From assembly GCF_001028625.1 (NCBI RefSeq), contig NZ_CP011805.1, positions 2,217,001 through 2,281,000 on the forward strand: a stretch of DNA of 64,000 nucleotides, written 5' to 3'. Each line of letters begins with the position of its first letter. Position 1 is the first letter of the stretch. The translations under genes and the position numbers were made by a program. The stretch is from Pelagerythrobacter marensis (lineage in GTDB: Bacteria > Pseudomonadota > Alphaproteobacteria > Sphingomonadales > Sphingomonadaceae). Shown piece by piece: positions 1 through 9,107 of this stretch. The notes beneath the pieces were generated by a model. It was not told the origin of the DNA and searched no databases. It saw only the letters and a program-made list of their open reading frames with translations.

Positions 1-97
1 GATGGATTGCCCCGCCTTGCAGCAACAGCTTCTCGGTCAGCGTGGTCTTACCCGCATCGGGGTGCGAAATGATCGCGAACGTGCGGCGATTGGACAT
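1..97 (-). CDS. prfC: Peptide chain release factor 3, N-terminal fragment
   Basis: Only the first 32 codons lie in the window; the gene continues beyond position 1. The translation begins MSNRRTFAIISHPDAGKTTL, which is the start of the GTPase domain of RF3, with the P-loop HPDAGKTT typical of this translational GTPase. RF3 recycles RF1 and RF2 from the ribosome after termination. The ATG at 95-97 is the only plausible start. No operon link to the SDR gene upstream can be judged from the 66-bp gap. Confidence 0.88.
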   Translation of the reverse strand, partial: MSNRRTFAIISHPDAGKTTLTEKLLLQGGAIH

Positions 98-163
98 GGC
101 CGGCGCGCCTAGCCGCAGCGCACGGTTTCGTCCACCCAAGATGCATGGGCGGGCGCAGCGCGC

Positions 164-916
164 TCAACCCCCGCGCGCGACCTGGAAGCCGGCGTAGCTC
201 TGGCTCACCGGCATCAGTTCCAGCGTGTTGATGTTGAGATGCGGCGGCAGTTCCGCGACCCAGCGGACGGTGTCGGCGATATCGCCGGCCGTCATCGGCT
301 GCGCGCCGCCGTAAAGCCGCTCGTGCGCTTCCTTGTTGCCACCGGTCCGCACCAGAGTGAATTCGGTTTCGACCATGCCCGGCTCGATTGAGGTCACCCG
401 CACGCCGGTGCCGTGCAGATCGCTGCGCAGACCAAGCGCGAACTGGCGCACGAAAGCCTTGGTGCCGCCGTAGACGTTACCGCCCGAATAGGGGTAATTC
501 GCCGCGACGGACGAGATGTTGATCACCGCGCCCTTGCGCTCGATCAGGGCGGGAAGCAGCTTGTGCGTCAACGAAACCAGCGCGGTCACATTGGTTTCGA
601 TCATCGTTGTCCAGTCCGCGAGGCTGGCTTCCTGCGCCGGCGACGTGCCCAGCGCCAGCCCGGCGTTGTTGAGCAGCAGGTCTATCCCCGCGAACGAATC
701 GGGCAGGTTGCCGAGCGCGTCGTCGCGTGCCGCTTCGTCGCGCACATCGAATACCGCCGCGTGAACCTTGTCGGACCCAAGCTCGGCCACCAGCGCCTCC
801 AGCCGTTCGGCGCGGCGTCCGGTTGCGACACAGCGCCAGCCGGCGGCGGCGAGATTGCGAACGCAGGCTTCGCCAATGCCCGCGGTTGCGCCCGTGACGA
901 GTGCCGTCCTGTTCAT
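164..916 (-). CDS. SDR family NAD(P)-dependent oxidoreductase (YdfG-like)
   Basis: A 250-residue classical short-chain dehydrogenase. Visible motifs are the cofactor loop TGATAGIG near residue 8, NNAG near residue 87, the catalytic Ser in NISS and the YxxxK pair in YGGTK near residue 150. Overall it resembles the YdfG group, which reduces 3-hydroxy acids or malonic semialdehyde, but the substrate cannot be read from sequence. Its ATG overlaps the pheT stop in an ATGA tetranucleotide, so it is probably translationally coupled to pheT. There is no obvious functional link to tRNA charging. Confidence 0.85.
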   Translation of the reverse strand: MNRTALVTGATAGIGEACVRNLAAAGWRCVATGRRAERLEALVAELGSDKVHAAVFDVRDEAARDDALGNLPDSFAGIDLLLNNAGLALGTSPAQEASLADWTTMIETNVTALVSLTHKLLPALIERKGAVINISSVAANYPYSGGNVYGGTKAFVRQFALGLRSDLHGTGVRVTSIEPGMVETEFTLVRTGGNKEAHERLYGGAQPMTAGDIADTVRWVAELPPHLNINTLELMPVSQSYAGFQVARGG

Positions 917-3303
917 GCTCTCAGCTCCGCTCCCACTTTGCCGGCCGCCGCGACGATCTTGTCAGAAATTGCCTTGATCTCGGCATCGGTAAAGCTCTTC
1001 TCGCCGGGCTGCAGGACGACCTCGACCGCAACAGACTTGCGCCCTGCCTCCACGCCCTGGCCGGTGAAGACATCGAACGCGCGCGCATCGACGACCGCTG
1101 CCTTGTCCGCCCCGCGCACCGCGCGGACCAGATCGGCCGCAGCAAGGCCCGCAGGGACGAGGAAGGCGAAATCGCGCGTCACCGGCTGCAACGCCGGCGG
1201 CGCATAGGCAGGCCGGGCAAACCCTGCAGACGCCTTTCGCGCAGGGATCGCGTCAAGAAACAGCTCCGCCGCGACCACCGGGCCATCGATGTCGAAAGCC
1301 TTCAGCGTGTTCGGATGCAGCGCACCGAACCGGGCGAGAACATTCTTGGGCCCGAGCCGCAGCGTGGCCGACTGGCCGGGATGGAACTGCGGCCCCGCCT
1401 CGCCCATGACCATCAGGTTGCCGACCGGGGCACCCGCGGCTTCGAGCAGCGCCGTGGCCTCGGCCTTGGCGTCGAAGGCGTCGAAACCCTGCGCCTTACC
1501 GGTCGCCCAGCCGCGCGCGACCTTTTCACCGGCTAGCACCAGGCCCAGCGTCGGCTTCTCGTCGCTCGCGCCGTTCTTGCCGCGGAAATAGCGGCGACCG
1601 ATCTCGAACAGGCGGCTGCCCGGCGCGCCGCGATCGGCATTACGCTTGGCCGCGGCCAGCAGCCCCGGAAGGAGCGAAGGCTGCATCGCCTTCATGTCCT
1701 CGCTGATCGGATTGTCGAGCACCCACAGGGCCGCGCCGTCCGCGAAATGCTCTGCCTCGGCAACAGGTAGGAACGACCATGTCACGGCCTCGTTCAGCCC
1801 GCGCGCGGCGGCGCTGCGGCGCAGCTTGCGTTCGGTCTGCTGCAACGCGGTCGCGGTAGGCCGGGCAACCCCTTCCGCCCGCGGCAGGGGCACGCTTTCC
1901 ACTGTGTCGAGGCCGTGAATACGCACGACTTCCTCGACCAGATCGGCAGGCCCCTCGATATCGTGACGGCGCGCGGGGCATGTGACCTGCCAATCCTCGC
2001 CGACCTCGAAATCGAGCGCGCGCAGGATGCGCCGCTGCTCGTCATACTCGATCTCCACCCCGCCCAGACGCCGGGTCAGGGCGGGATCGAAAGCAACGAC
2101 TTTCGGCCCCGCCGGCGGCGAGCCGGCTCTTACGACATCGCTTGCCGTCCCTCCGCACATTTCGACAATGAGAGCGGTAAGAATCGCCAGCCCACCATCG
2201 AGGAACGCCGGGTCCACCCCGCGTTCGAACCGGGTGCGCGCATCGCTGGCGAGGCCGAGCTTGCGCCCGCTAACACCGATCCTCTCAGGGTCGAAATAGG
2301 CGATTTCGAGCAGGATATCGATCGTCTCGGGCGTCACGCCCGAATGCTCCGCGCCCATGATCCCGGCGATATCGTGCACCCCGGCATCGTCGGCGATCAC
2401 GGTCATCGTCGGATCGAGGGTGTAGGTCTTTTCGTTCAGCGCCAGCACTTCTTCCCCGTCGCGCGCGAGACGGGCAGTCATCGCACCGCTCAGCTTGTCG
2501 AGATCGTAGGCATGGGCCGGCCGGCCATAAGCCAGCATCAGGTAATTGGTGACATCGACGATCGCGCTGATCGGCCGCTGGCCGGCCGCCAACAGGCGGC
2601 GCTGCATCCATTCGGGCGAGCTGCCGTTGGCCACGCCGCTGATGACCCGGCCATACCAGGCCGGGCAACCTGCGGAGTCTTCGATCCGAATCTCGACCGG
2701 ACAGGCGCCTTCGCCGGCGACCGGCGCGATCTCCGGCAGTCTGAACGTGCCCAGACCCGCCGCGGCCAGATCGCGGGCGATCCCCATCACGCCCATGCAA
2801 TCGGGCCGGTTCGGGGTAATCGCCACGTCGAGCACCGGGCTCGCCCCGTGATAGTCCGCGAAATCGGCACCGACCGGAGCGTCTTCGGGCAGTTCGATAA
2901 TGCCGCTGTGCTCATCGCCCAGCTCCAGCTCGCGCACCGAGCACATCATGCCGTTGGATTCGACACCGCGGATCGCGCTCTTGCGCAATTGCATTCCGTT
3001 CGACGGCACGACCGCACCCGGCAGGCCGAGCACGCCCTTCATCCCGGCGCGCGCATTGGGCGCACCGCACACAACCTGGAGCGGTTCCCCCTTGCCGGTC
3101 GTGACGGACAGCACCTGCAGCTTGTCCGCATCGGGGTGAGGCGCGGCGGTCAGCACTTCGGCCACGTGGAACCCGGCGAGCTTTTCCGCCGGATCCTCGA
3201 TCCCTTCCACCTCGTGCCCGATCGCGTTCAACGCGGCGGCGATCTCCGCCACCGTCGCCTCGGTCTCGAGGAAATCGTTCAGCCATTCGAGCGAGAACTT
3301 CAT
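913..3303 (-). CDS. pheT: Phenylalanine--tRNA ligase beta subunit
   Basis: A 796-residue beta chain of the heterotetrameric PheRS. It starts MKFSLEWLNDFLE; an EMAP-like tRNA-binding domain follows at about residues 40-150 (HVAEVL, SNGMMCS), then the B3/B4 and B5 regions, and a C-terminal FDX-ACB anticodon-binding domain (about 700-796, ending KVGAELRA). The length is normal. The frame stays open upstream through pheS, but the ATG at 3301-3303 matches the family start and overlaps the pheS stop by 4 bp, which implies translational coupling. Confidence 0.97.
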   Translation of the reverse strand: MKFSLEWLNDFLETEATVAEIAAALNAIGHEVEGIEDPAEKLAGFHVAEVLTAAPHPDADKLQVLSVTTGKGEPLQVVCGAPNARAGMKGVLGLPGAVVPSNGMQLRKSAIRGVESNGMMCSVRELELGDEHSGIIELPEDAPVGADFADYHGASPVLDVAITPNRPDCMGVMGIARDLAAAGLGTFRLPEIAPVAGEGACPVEIRIEDSAGCPAWYGRVISGVANGSSPEWMQRRLLAAGQRPISAIVDVTNYLMLAYGRPAHAYDLDKLSGAMTARLARDGEEVLALNEKTYTLDPTMTVIADDAGVHDIAGIMGAEHSGVTPETIDILLEIAYFDPERIGVSGRKLGLASDARTRFERGVDPAFLDGGLAILTALIVEMCGGTASDVVRAGSPPAGPKVVAFDPALTRRLGGVEIEYDEQRRILRALDFEVGEDWQVTCPARRHDIEGPADLVEEVVRIHGLDTVESVPLPRAEGVARPTATALQQTERKLRRSAAARGLNEAVTWSFLPVAEAEHFADGAALWVLDNPISEDMKAMQPSLLPGLLAAAKRNADRGAPGSRLFEIGRRYFRGKNGASDEKPTLGLVLAGEKVARGWATGKAQGFDAFDAKAEATALLEAAGAPVGNLMVMGEAGPQFHPGQSATLRLGPKNVLARFGALHPNTLKAFDIDGPVVAAELFLDAIPARKASAGFARPAYAPPALQPVTRDFAFLVPAGLAAADLVRAVRGADKAAVVDARAFDVFTGQGVEAGRKSVAVEVVLQPGEKSFTDAEIKAISDKIVAAAGKVGAELRA

Positions 3304-4400
3304 GCCCGTGCCCCCACACCGCCGGAAAGGGTCGGCTGATCGAACGCCGAAAAGCCGTAATGCGTCAGCCAGCGCCGGTCGCCGTCGAAGAAGGCACGCA
3401 AGTCGTCCATCCCGTACTTGAGCATGGCCAGCCGGTCGACGCCGACGCCGAAGGCGAAGCCCTGCCACTCTGCCGGATCGAGCCCGGCGAATTCGATGAC
3501 GCGGGCATTGACCATCCCGCTGCCCAGCAGTTCCATCCAGCCGTGCCCCGGCGCATCGCCGTCGCCGCCCAGCACGCGGCGGCCCTTCACGTCCTGCCAC
3601 CCGACGTCGACTTCCACCGAAGGTTCGGTGAAGGGGAAATAGCTCGGGCGCAGGCGCAGGACGATGTCCTCGCGTTCGAAAAAGGCCTTGAGGAAGGTTT
3701 CCAGCGTCCACTTGAGATGGCCGAGGTGGATGTCGCGGTCGATCACCAGCCCTTCGATCTGGTGGAACATCGGGGTGTGGGTCGCGTCGCTGTCGCTGCG
3801 ATAGACACGGCCCGGCGCGATAATGCGGATCGGCGCGCCTTCCTTCATCATCGAGCGGATCTGGACCGGCGAAGTATGGGTGCGCAGCAGCATCCGGTTC
3901 CCCGCGCCGTCGCGGTCGGGGAAATAGAACGTATCGTGCATCGCGCGCGCCGGGTGCGTTTCGGCCATGTTGAGCGCGGTGAAATTGTGCCAGTCGTCCT
4001 CGATCTCCGGCCCGGTGGCGACCGAGAAGCCGAGGTCGGCGAAGATTTCCGCCAGCTCGTCCATGACCTGGCTGACCGGGTGGACCGAGCCGGAAGGCGT
4101 TTCCGGTGCCGGCAGGGTCAGATCCAGCGTCTCGGACGCCAGCCGCCGGTCGAGCGCGGCGGCTTCGAGCGCCTGCTTGCGCGCGGCGATGGCATCGGCG
4201 ACTTCGCCGCGCGCCGCCTGGATCGCGGGCGCGCGTTCCTGCCGTTCCTCGGGCGTCATCGCGCCCAGCGTCTTGAGCAGCTGGCTGATCCAGCCCTGCT
4301 TGCCCAGCGCCTCGACCCGAAGGGCCTCGACCGCGTCTGCATTGTCGGCGGACGCGATGGCGGCGAGCGCTTCGTTCTTGCGGGATTGGAGTTCGTTCAT
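3300..4400 (-). CDS. pheS: Phenylalanine--tRNA ligase alpha subunit
   Basis: The 366-residue catalytic subunit, which activates Phe and charges tRNA-Phe. It has an N-terminal coiled-coil arm (residues 1-90) and a class II aminoacyl-tRNA synthetase core. Motif 2 is seen as GRVYRSDSDATHTPMFHQ, with RPSYFPFTEPS for Phe and ATP binding and motif 3 as FGVGVDRLAMLKYG. It is directly followed by pheT with a 4-bp overlap. Between it and the upstream rplT lies an AraC-family gene, an unusual interruption of the rpmI-rplT-pheST order. Confidence 0.97.
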   Translation of the reverse strand: MNELQSRKNEALAAIASADNADAVEALRVEALGKQGWISQLLKTLGAMTPEERQERAPAIQAARGEVADAIAARKQALEAAALDRRLASETLDLTLPAPETPSGSVHPVSQVMDELAEIFADLGFSVATGPEIEDDWHNFTALNMAETHPARAMHDTFYFPDRDGAGNRMLLRTHTSPVQIRSMMKEGAPIRIIAPGRVYRSDSDATHTPMFHQIEGLVIDRDIHLGHLKWTLETFLKAFFEREDIVLRLRPSYFPFTEPSVEVDVGWQDVKGRRVLGGDGDAPGHGWMELLGSGMVNARVIEFAGLDPAEWQGFAFGVGVDRLAMLKYGMDDLRAFFDGDRRWLTHYGFSAFDQPTLSGGVGARA

Positions 4401-4456
4401 GGCACCGGCCCGCTAGCGCCAATTTGCCCGCAAGGCAAAGCGCATGTCGCGCCCGC

Positions 4457-5452
4457 TCAGGTGGCGGAGGGGCGGTCGAGCGTCTGCACCGCGCTGCCGT
4501 AAAGGCGATGTCGTTCGCGCACGAAACCGGCCATGACCGGATGGTCCAGCGCCGCATAGTCGCTCGGCGACATGCCCAGGAACCGGTGGCAATCGCGCAC
4601 GAAGTGGGACTGGTCGTAATAGCAGCCGTCGATCGAACCGCTCCAGTTCGCATCCGGGTCGAGCATGAAGCGCGCCAGGCTGCGCATGAAGCGCTGCCGC
4701 CGCAGCAGGAGTTTGGGCGGAAATCCGAAAGCCCGCCGGGCCAGACGCTCCAGGGTGCGCGTGGTCAGCCCGGCGCGGCGCGCCATCGCAGCGACATCGC
4801 CGAAGTCGTCATCGAGCAGCATGGCGTGGATCGCGGCGATACGCGGGTCCTCGCGGCCATGCCGGGGCGCCTCGTGGCGGAAGAACCGCACCAGCCGCTC
4901 GTACTCCTTGCGCTCGTGTACCGGCTCTGCATCGAGATCGTCGGCCAGCGGCACAAAAGGCGCGAAGGCCGCGTCCTTCCGCCCATCGAACGCGCGGTTC
5001 GCCGCCAGGTGTGCCGATTGGCCGACGAAGGTTGTCCAGCCGAGCGGGAGCAGGCCAATCCCCCAGAGCCGCGTGCTGCCGACCGAGAAATTCAGCGGCC
5101 CGCTGCTGGGCCCGGTCGCCACGAAATCCGCGTTCTCAATCCGGTCGCCTTCGGGCGATCGGCTTTCCGGCAGATCGCCGGCGAAAAATCGCAGGTTGCC
5201 CCATTCCGGCTGCAGCGCGTCGGCGACACGCATTCCTTCCGGCACGGTTATCTCCACACGATAGAACGTGGTGAAGAACCGCGCCAGGTCGGCCGGCGGC
5301 GCGTGAAACCGCACCGCAATCTCGCATTGCGCCGAATCCACGACGAATATGCCCCGTATGATTTCCCCCGCGGCGGGGAATATCGCAAGGCAGGCCGCTT
5401 GGCAAAGCAGCCGGCATGTTTGGTCCGGACGGCAATGGGGCGCGGGAAGCAA
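4457..5452 (-). CDS. AraC family transcriptional regulator
   Basis: The C-terminal third holds a double helix-turn-helix AraC DNA-binding domain (DVAAMARRAGLTTRTLERLA and later YYDQSHFVRDCHRFLGMSP). The N-terminal part is a ligand-binding region without a recognised effector. The long frame gives 331 residues, but the first 37 look poor. A GTG at 5341 (VDSAQCEIAVRFHAP, 294 residues), preceded by a GGGG stretch, fits family N-termini better. It sits in the same orientation 45 bp after rplT and 56 bp before pheS, so it may be co-transcribed with translation genes. Target genes are unknown. Confidence 0.8.
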   Translation of the reverse strand: MLPAPHCRPDQTCRLLCQAACLAIFPAAGEIIRGIFVVDSAQCEIAVRFHAPPADLARFFTTFYRVEITVPEGMRVADALQPEWGNLRFFAGDLPESRSPEGDRIENADFVATGPSSGPLNFSVGSTRLWGIGLLPLGWTTFVGQSAHLAANRAFDGRKDAAFAPFVPLADDLDAEPVHERKEYERLVRFFRHEAPRHGREDPRIAAIHAMLLDDDFGDVAAMARRAGLTTRTLERLARRAFGFPPKLLLRRQRFMRSLARFMLDPDANWSGSIDGCYYDQSHFVRDCHRFLGMSPSDYAALDHPVMAGFVRERHRLYGSAVQTLDRPSAT

Positions 5453-5497
5453 TGCCGCCCGCGCCCCTTCAGATTCTGTCGTGCAGGCCGGCGTGCC

Positions 5498-5857
5498 TTA
5501 AGCGGGCAGCGCCTTCTTGGCCTGCGTGATAATCGCCTTGAACGCGCCGCCTTCGTTCATCGCGAGGTCGGCCATGACCTTCCGGTCCAGTTCGATCCCG
5601 GCGAGCTTCGCGCCGTGCATGAACTGCGAATAGGTCAGCCCCTCGGCGCGAACGGCCGCGTTGATGCGCTGGATCCACAGGGCGCGGAAATTGCGCTTCT
5701 TAACCTTGCGGTCGCGGTAGGCATATTGCCCGGCCTTTTCGACCGCCTGGCGGGCGATGCGGATGGTGTTCTTGCGGCGACCGCGATAGCCCTTGGCCTG
5801 GTCGAGCAGCCGCTTGTGCTTCTGGCGCGTGGTTACGCCGCGTTTGATGCGAGGCAT
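5498..5857 (-). CDS. rplT: 50S ribosomal protein L20
   Basis: 119 residues beginning MPRIKRGVTTRQKHKRLLDQ, highly basic and the standard L20 length. L20 binds 23S rRNA early in assembly of the large subunit. It lies 29 bp downstream of rpmI in the conserved rpmI-rplT pair. infC is not present immediately upstream in this window. Confidence 0.98.
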   Translation of the reverse strand: MPRIKRGVTTRQKHKRLLDQAKGYRGRRKNTIRIARQAVEKAGQYAYRDRKVKKRNFRALWIQRINAAVRAEGLTYSQFMHGAKLAGIELDRKVMADLAMNEGGAFKAIITQAKKALPA

Positions 5858-5886
5858 GTGCTAGTACTCCTGAAAGTCGAACGGGC

Positions 5887-6090
5887 TCAGTCGAGGCCGT
5901 AGGGGGCCCACTTCTTCACCGTCCTGGTGTCCGCTTCGGACAGGACGGAGGTGCCGCGGTTCTGGCGGATGTACTTCGCATTGTGGCTGATCAGGCGGTG
6001 GCGCTTGCCGGCGACCCCGTGCTTGACCTTGCCGGTGGCGGTGAGCTTGAAGCGCTTCTTCACGCCGCTCTTGGTCTTCAGTTTGGGCAT
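5887..6090 (-). CDS. rpmI: 50S ribosomal protein L35
   Basis: 67 residues starting MPKLKTKSGVKKRFKLTATG, the canonical L35 N-terminus. The frame extends 8 codons upstream to another ATG, but the GGAGACG ribosome-binding site just before the ATG at 6090 and family conservation fix the start there. It is a small basic protein of the large subunit and the first gene of the rpmI-rplT pair. Confidence 0.97.
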   Translation of the reverse strand: MPKLKTKSGVKKRFKLTATGKVKHGVAGKRHRLISHNAKYIRQNRGTSVLSEADTRTVKKWAPYGLD

Positions 6091-6239
6091 TTTCGTCTCC
6101 TGTTTCAGAAACACGTCCAGCCAGCCCTGGCAGCCCTTTCGGCCAGACCGGCAGATATCTGCGTGTCGGTGAAGCGCGCGCCACTAGGGCCAATCGCGGC
6201 AAATGGCAAGCGATTCGCGGTTCAGCAGCGCGAGAAGCG

Positions 6240-8258
6240 TCAGTCGACCCGGGTGCGCCGATGTTCGCGCCAGCGTTCGCTGCCCCAGCGGGCAATCAGC
6301 GCCTCGACCCTGTCCCTCCCCGCGCCTTCCAGCGCCCCGTAGGGCGCACATTCGCCGCGTTCGACGAGACACGCTTCCCCGGTATCGAGACGCAGGCTGG
6401 TAAGCACCCCGTCGCGCCCCGCCATCCCGATCGCGGTCGGTGCCGAAAGCGGCCCGATGTGGAGGAACGGCGGGACCGTGGGCGCAGGCGATGCGTCGCC
6501 GTTGATGGCCGCGGACAGGATCGCGCGATAATCGGCGAGTCCTATCGGACCGGGTGGCAGCATGCCCGGTCGATTGGCGACCAGGACGGTGCCGTACTGG
6601 CGGTGATTGATCACGTGCCCGTGACCGAGGAAGCCGTCTTCGAACAGGTCCTCCCCATGATCGCCGGTGACGATCAGAATGGTATCGTCCCACACCCCCG
6701 CCGCTTTCAACCGCGCGACGACTTCGCCCAGCCATGCATCGGCATGGGCGACTGCGTTCCAGTATGTCGCCTGAACATCCTTCGCCCGGTCGGCCCCAAT
6801 CGCTCCGCGCGCGATCGGTTCTTCGATCAGGCGAGGGGCGACGTCACGATGGTGATAGGGGAAATGGGCGGTCTGAAAATTGAAGTAGGCGAAATGCGGC
6901 GTTGCCTGCCAGTCTTCCGTCCCCAGCGTGCGATCGAACGCGGCAAGGAGGTGGCTTTCATCGACCAGCAGACTGCCCTTGGCGGCAAAATCGAACGCGC
7001 GCTTTTCGCGCAGCAGCTCTGCATCGACATAGACATCGGCGCTCTCGCGCATTCCCACGGTCTCGGAGATATCGCCGAAATCCTCAGGCTGACCGGAGAA
7101 GACGCCAATGCGATAGCCACTCGCCTTGAGGTCGCGAAACAGCGACGGTGCACCCGGCTGCGGGACCAGTTGGCCGGTGAAGAGCGATTTGAGGCTCTCC
7201 GTCGTAAAGCCGACGTGGCTGTAAGCCGGGCTGGCGATGCTGCCTTCTTCGGCCAGTCGTTCGAGATTGGGCGCGGCCGGTTTACCGTTTATCCGCTTGC
7301 CCAGAACATCGCCGCGCATCGATTCCATGACGACGACGACCACATGGGGCCGATTTCCGGTAAAGACCTGCGGGCCGATCGGGGCAGCAAGCGGAACCGG
7401 GACCAGATCACCGCCATAGCCATCTTCGTCTATCCTGTTGCCCGGAATATCGAGCGCGAGCGGGTGGCGGCTTCCATCGAAAGGGGCGGTGTCGCGCTGG
7501 ACCGCAAACAGGCCATAGCCATCGCGATCGAAGTCGGTGGCGCGGTTGAGCATCGCGGTCAGAGCGGACCATGCAAGCGTGCGGTCGAGGCCGAATGCCG
7601 CATCGGACCGGATCGCGAAGATCCCCTGCGCCGCGACGAGGAACATCCCCACCAGTGCCAGCTGCGTAACGGTTCGGGGCCGTCGGGGGCGTGGCATCCC
7701 GACCGGCAGAATGCGCAGGGCAAGACGCCAGACCGCCCATGCGCAAAGCAGCAGCGCACCCAGCCCCGCCAGTGCGATCCCGATCTCGCTCGCGGCGAAC
7801 AGAAGCGCATCGGCCAGGCTGCCCCCGCCCAGCTTGCTGAGCAGAGCAAAATTCACCGTGTCGCTGAAATAGGAATGAAGCTGATACTGCGCCGCGAGCA
7901 GAAGGCAGAAACCCACCCCATTGATCAGCGCAAACAGATAGGCGGCGGTCCACGGCGGCCGGCTGCGCGCCAGCCGCACGGCCAGCAACCAGCCGGCGAG
8001 GGCGACAACCGCCTGTGCCAGCCCGTACCCGGCGGCGAACTGTGCCAGCTCTCCCACGCTGTCGACCGCTCGCGACTGTCCGAACCCGCCGGTGAACAGG
8101 CCATATTTGCGATCGGCCAGCACAAGTTCGATCGCGGAGCCGACCAGTACGACGCCAAACGGCACCAGCGCCAGAAGGCGCGCCGGCAGGCGGGATGTCG
8201 CCGCGGCGGAAAGGGATTTCTCGATCCCGGCCTGTCCTGCGGCAGTTGCCATCGCCAT
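6240..8258 (-). CDS. Membrane-anchored sulfatase / LTA-synthase-like phosphotransferase
   Basis: 672 residues. The first 230 carry about five hydrophobic segments (for example LLALVPFGVVLVGSAIELVL), followed by an alkaline-phosphatase-superfamily domain. Visible motifs are VVVVMESMRGD, SHVGFTTESL (candidate Thr nucleophile, as in LtaS, OpgB and EptA enzymes), TGDHGEDLFEDG and GHGHVINH, which supply the metal ligands. This architecture suggests transfer of a phospho-headgroup to a glycan or lipid at the outer face of the inner membrane. No formylglycine CxPxR motif is visible, so a true sulfatase is less likely. It stands alone, 48 bp downstream of the inositol-phosphatase gene. Confidence 0.82.
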   Translation of the reverse strand: MAMATAAGQAGIEKSLSAAATSRLPARLLALVPFGVVLVGSAIELVLADRKYGLFTGGFGQSRAVDSVGELAQFAAGYGLAQAVVALAGWLLAVRLARSRPPWTAAYLFALINGVGFCLLLAAQYQLHSYFSDTVNFALLSKLGGGSLADALLFAASEIGIALAGLGALLLCAWAVWRLALRILPVGMPRPRRPRTVTQLALVGMFLVAAQGIFAIRSDAAFGLDRTLAWSALTAMLNRATDFDRDGYGLFAVQRDTAPFDGSRHPLALDIPGNRIDEDGYGGDLVPVPLAAPIGPQVFTGNRPHVVVVVMESMRGDVLGKRINGKPAAPNLERLAEEGSIASPAYSHVGFTTESLKSLFTGQLVPQPGAPSLFRDLKASGYRIGVFSGQPEDFGDISETVGMRESADVYVDAELLREKRAFDFAAKGSLLVDESHLLAAFDRTLGTEDWQATPHFAYFNFQTAHFPYHHRDVAPRLIEEPIARGAIGADRAKDVQATYWNAVAHADAWLGEVVARLKAAGVWDDTILIVTGDHGEDLFEDGFLGHGHVINHRQYGTVLVANRPGMLPPGPIGLADYRAILSAAINGDASPAPTVPPFLHIGPLSAPTAIGMAGRDGVLTSLRLDTGEACLVERGECAPYGALEGAGRDRVEALIARWGSERWREHRRTRVD

Positions 8259-8306
8259 CCCCGTTCCCGAAGGTTGCGGGGTTAGCGTGCCAGGGTTATC
8301 ATTGTG

Positions 8307-9095
8307 CTAACCGTGATCGTGCCCGGCCATCGCCTTGATCACGTCTTCCAGCCGGGCCGAATCGCCCAGGGCAATGACCTCTCCGGTCGAATCCTCGTTC
8401 AGGGGATCGCCCTGCCAGTCGCACATCGTGCCGCCGGCCCCCTCGACCACGGGAATGAGCGCGGCGAAATCGTGCAGCTTGAGGCCGGCTTCGCATACGA
8501 TGTCCATATGGCCGGAAGCGACCAGGCCATAGCTGTAGCAGTCCCCGCCATAGACGATCTTGCGCTCTGCGACTTTGCCGGCCAGGCCCATGAAAGCGTC
8601 GACCTGATCGCCGGAAAAGCAATGCGGGCTGGTCGTTCCCAGAACGGCGTTCGACAGATCGGGACACGGCGCGGTGCGTGTGGGCTTGCCGTTGAAGGTT
8701 GTCCCTTCGCCGACCCGCGCGGCCCAGCGTTCACGCAGGATCGGCTGATCGATCACTCCAATAACCGGCCAGCCGCCTTCCATCAGCGCGATCAGCGTAC
8801 CGAAGATCGGCCGGCCTGCGATGAAGCTGGTGGTGCCGTCTATCGGGTCGAGCACCCATTGACGCCCGGCGCCCGGATTGCGGTTGCCGTATTCTTCCCC
8901 GATGATCCCGTCGTCGGGCCGTTCGTTTTCGATGATCGCCCGCATCGCCGCCTCGGCAGCGCGATCGGCCTCGGTAACGAAAGTCGCGTCGCTCTTGCGC
9001 TCTTCCGTCCAGTCGCCGCGAAACAGCGGACGGATCGCCTCGCCGGCGGCATCGGCCAGCCGGTTGGCCAGGGCAAGATCGGCAGAACTTGGCAT
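8307..9095 (-). CDS. hisN: Inositol monophosphatase family protein, probable histidinol-phosphatase
   Basis: 262 residues with the Mg-dependent IMPase fold. Motifs are GEEYG, LDPIDGTTSF (metal site), GGDCYSYGL and LKLHDFAALIPVVEGAGG. Alphaproteobacteria commonly lack HisB-type phosphatase and use a HisN enzyme of this subfamily for the penultimate histidine step, so hisN is a reasonable but not proven assignment. Other IMPase substrates remain possible. It follows prs by 12 bp on the same strand; PRPP is the first precursor of histidine, which agrees with the assignment. Confidence 0.75.
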   Translation of the reverse strand: MPSSADLALANRLADAAGEAIRPLFRGDWTEERKSDATFVTEADRAAEAAMRAIIENERPDDGIIGEEYGNRNPGAGRQWVLDPIDGTTSFIAGRPIFGTLIALMEGGWPVIGVIDQPILRERWAARVGEGTTFNGKPTRTAPCPDLSNAVLGTTSPHCFSGDQVDAFMGLAGKVAERKIVYGGDCYSYGLVASGHMDIVCEAGLKLHDFAALIPVVEGAGGTMCDWQGDPLNEDSTGEVIALGDSARLEDVIKAMAGHDHG

Positions 9096-9107
9096 TCCGG
9101 CTCGCGC

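Noticed and set aside
3304..4653. Upstream extension of the pheT frame through pheS
   Set aside because: Arg-rich out-of-frame translation of pheS; the true pheT start at 3303 is fixed by homology and overlap.
6261..8285. 674-codon plus-strand frame antisense to the membrane sulfatase
   Set aside because: Mirror of a well-supported gene with membrane helices and catalytic motifs; no protein-like features of its own.
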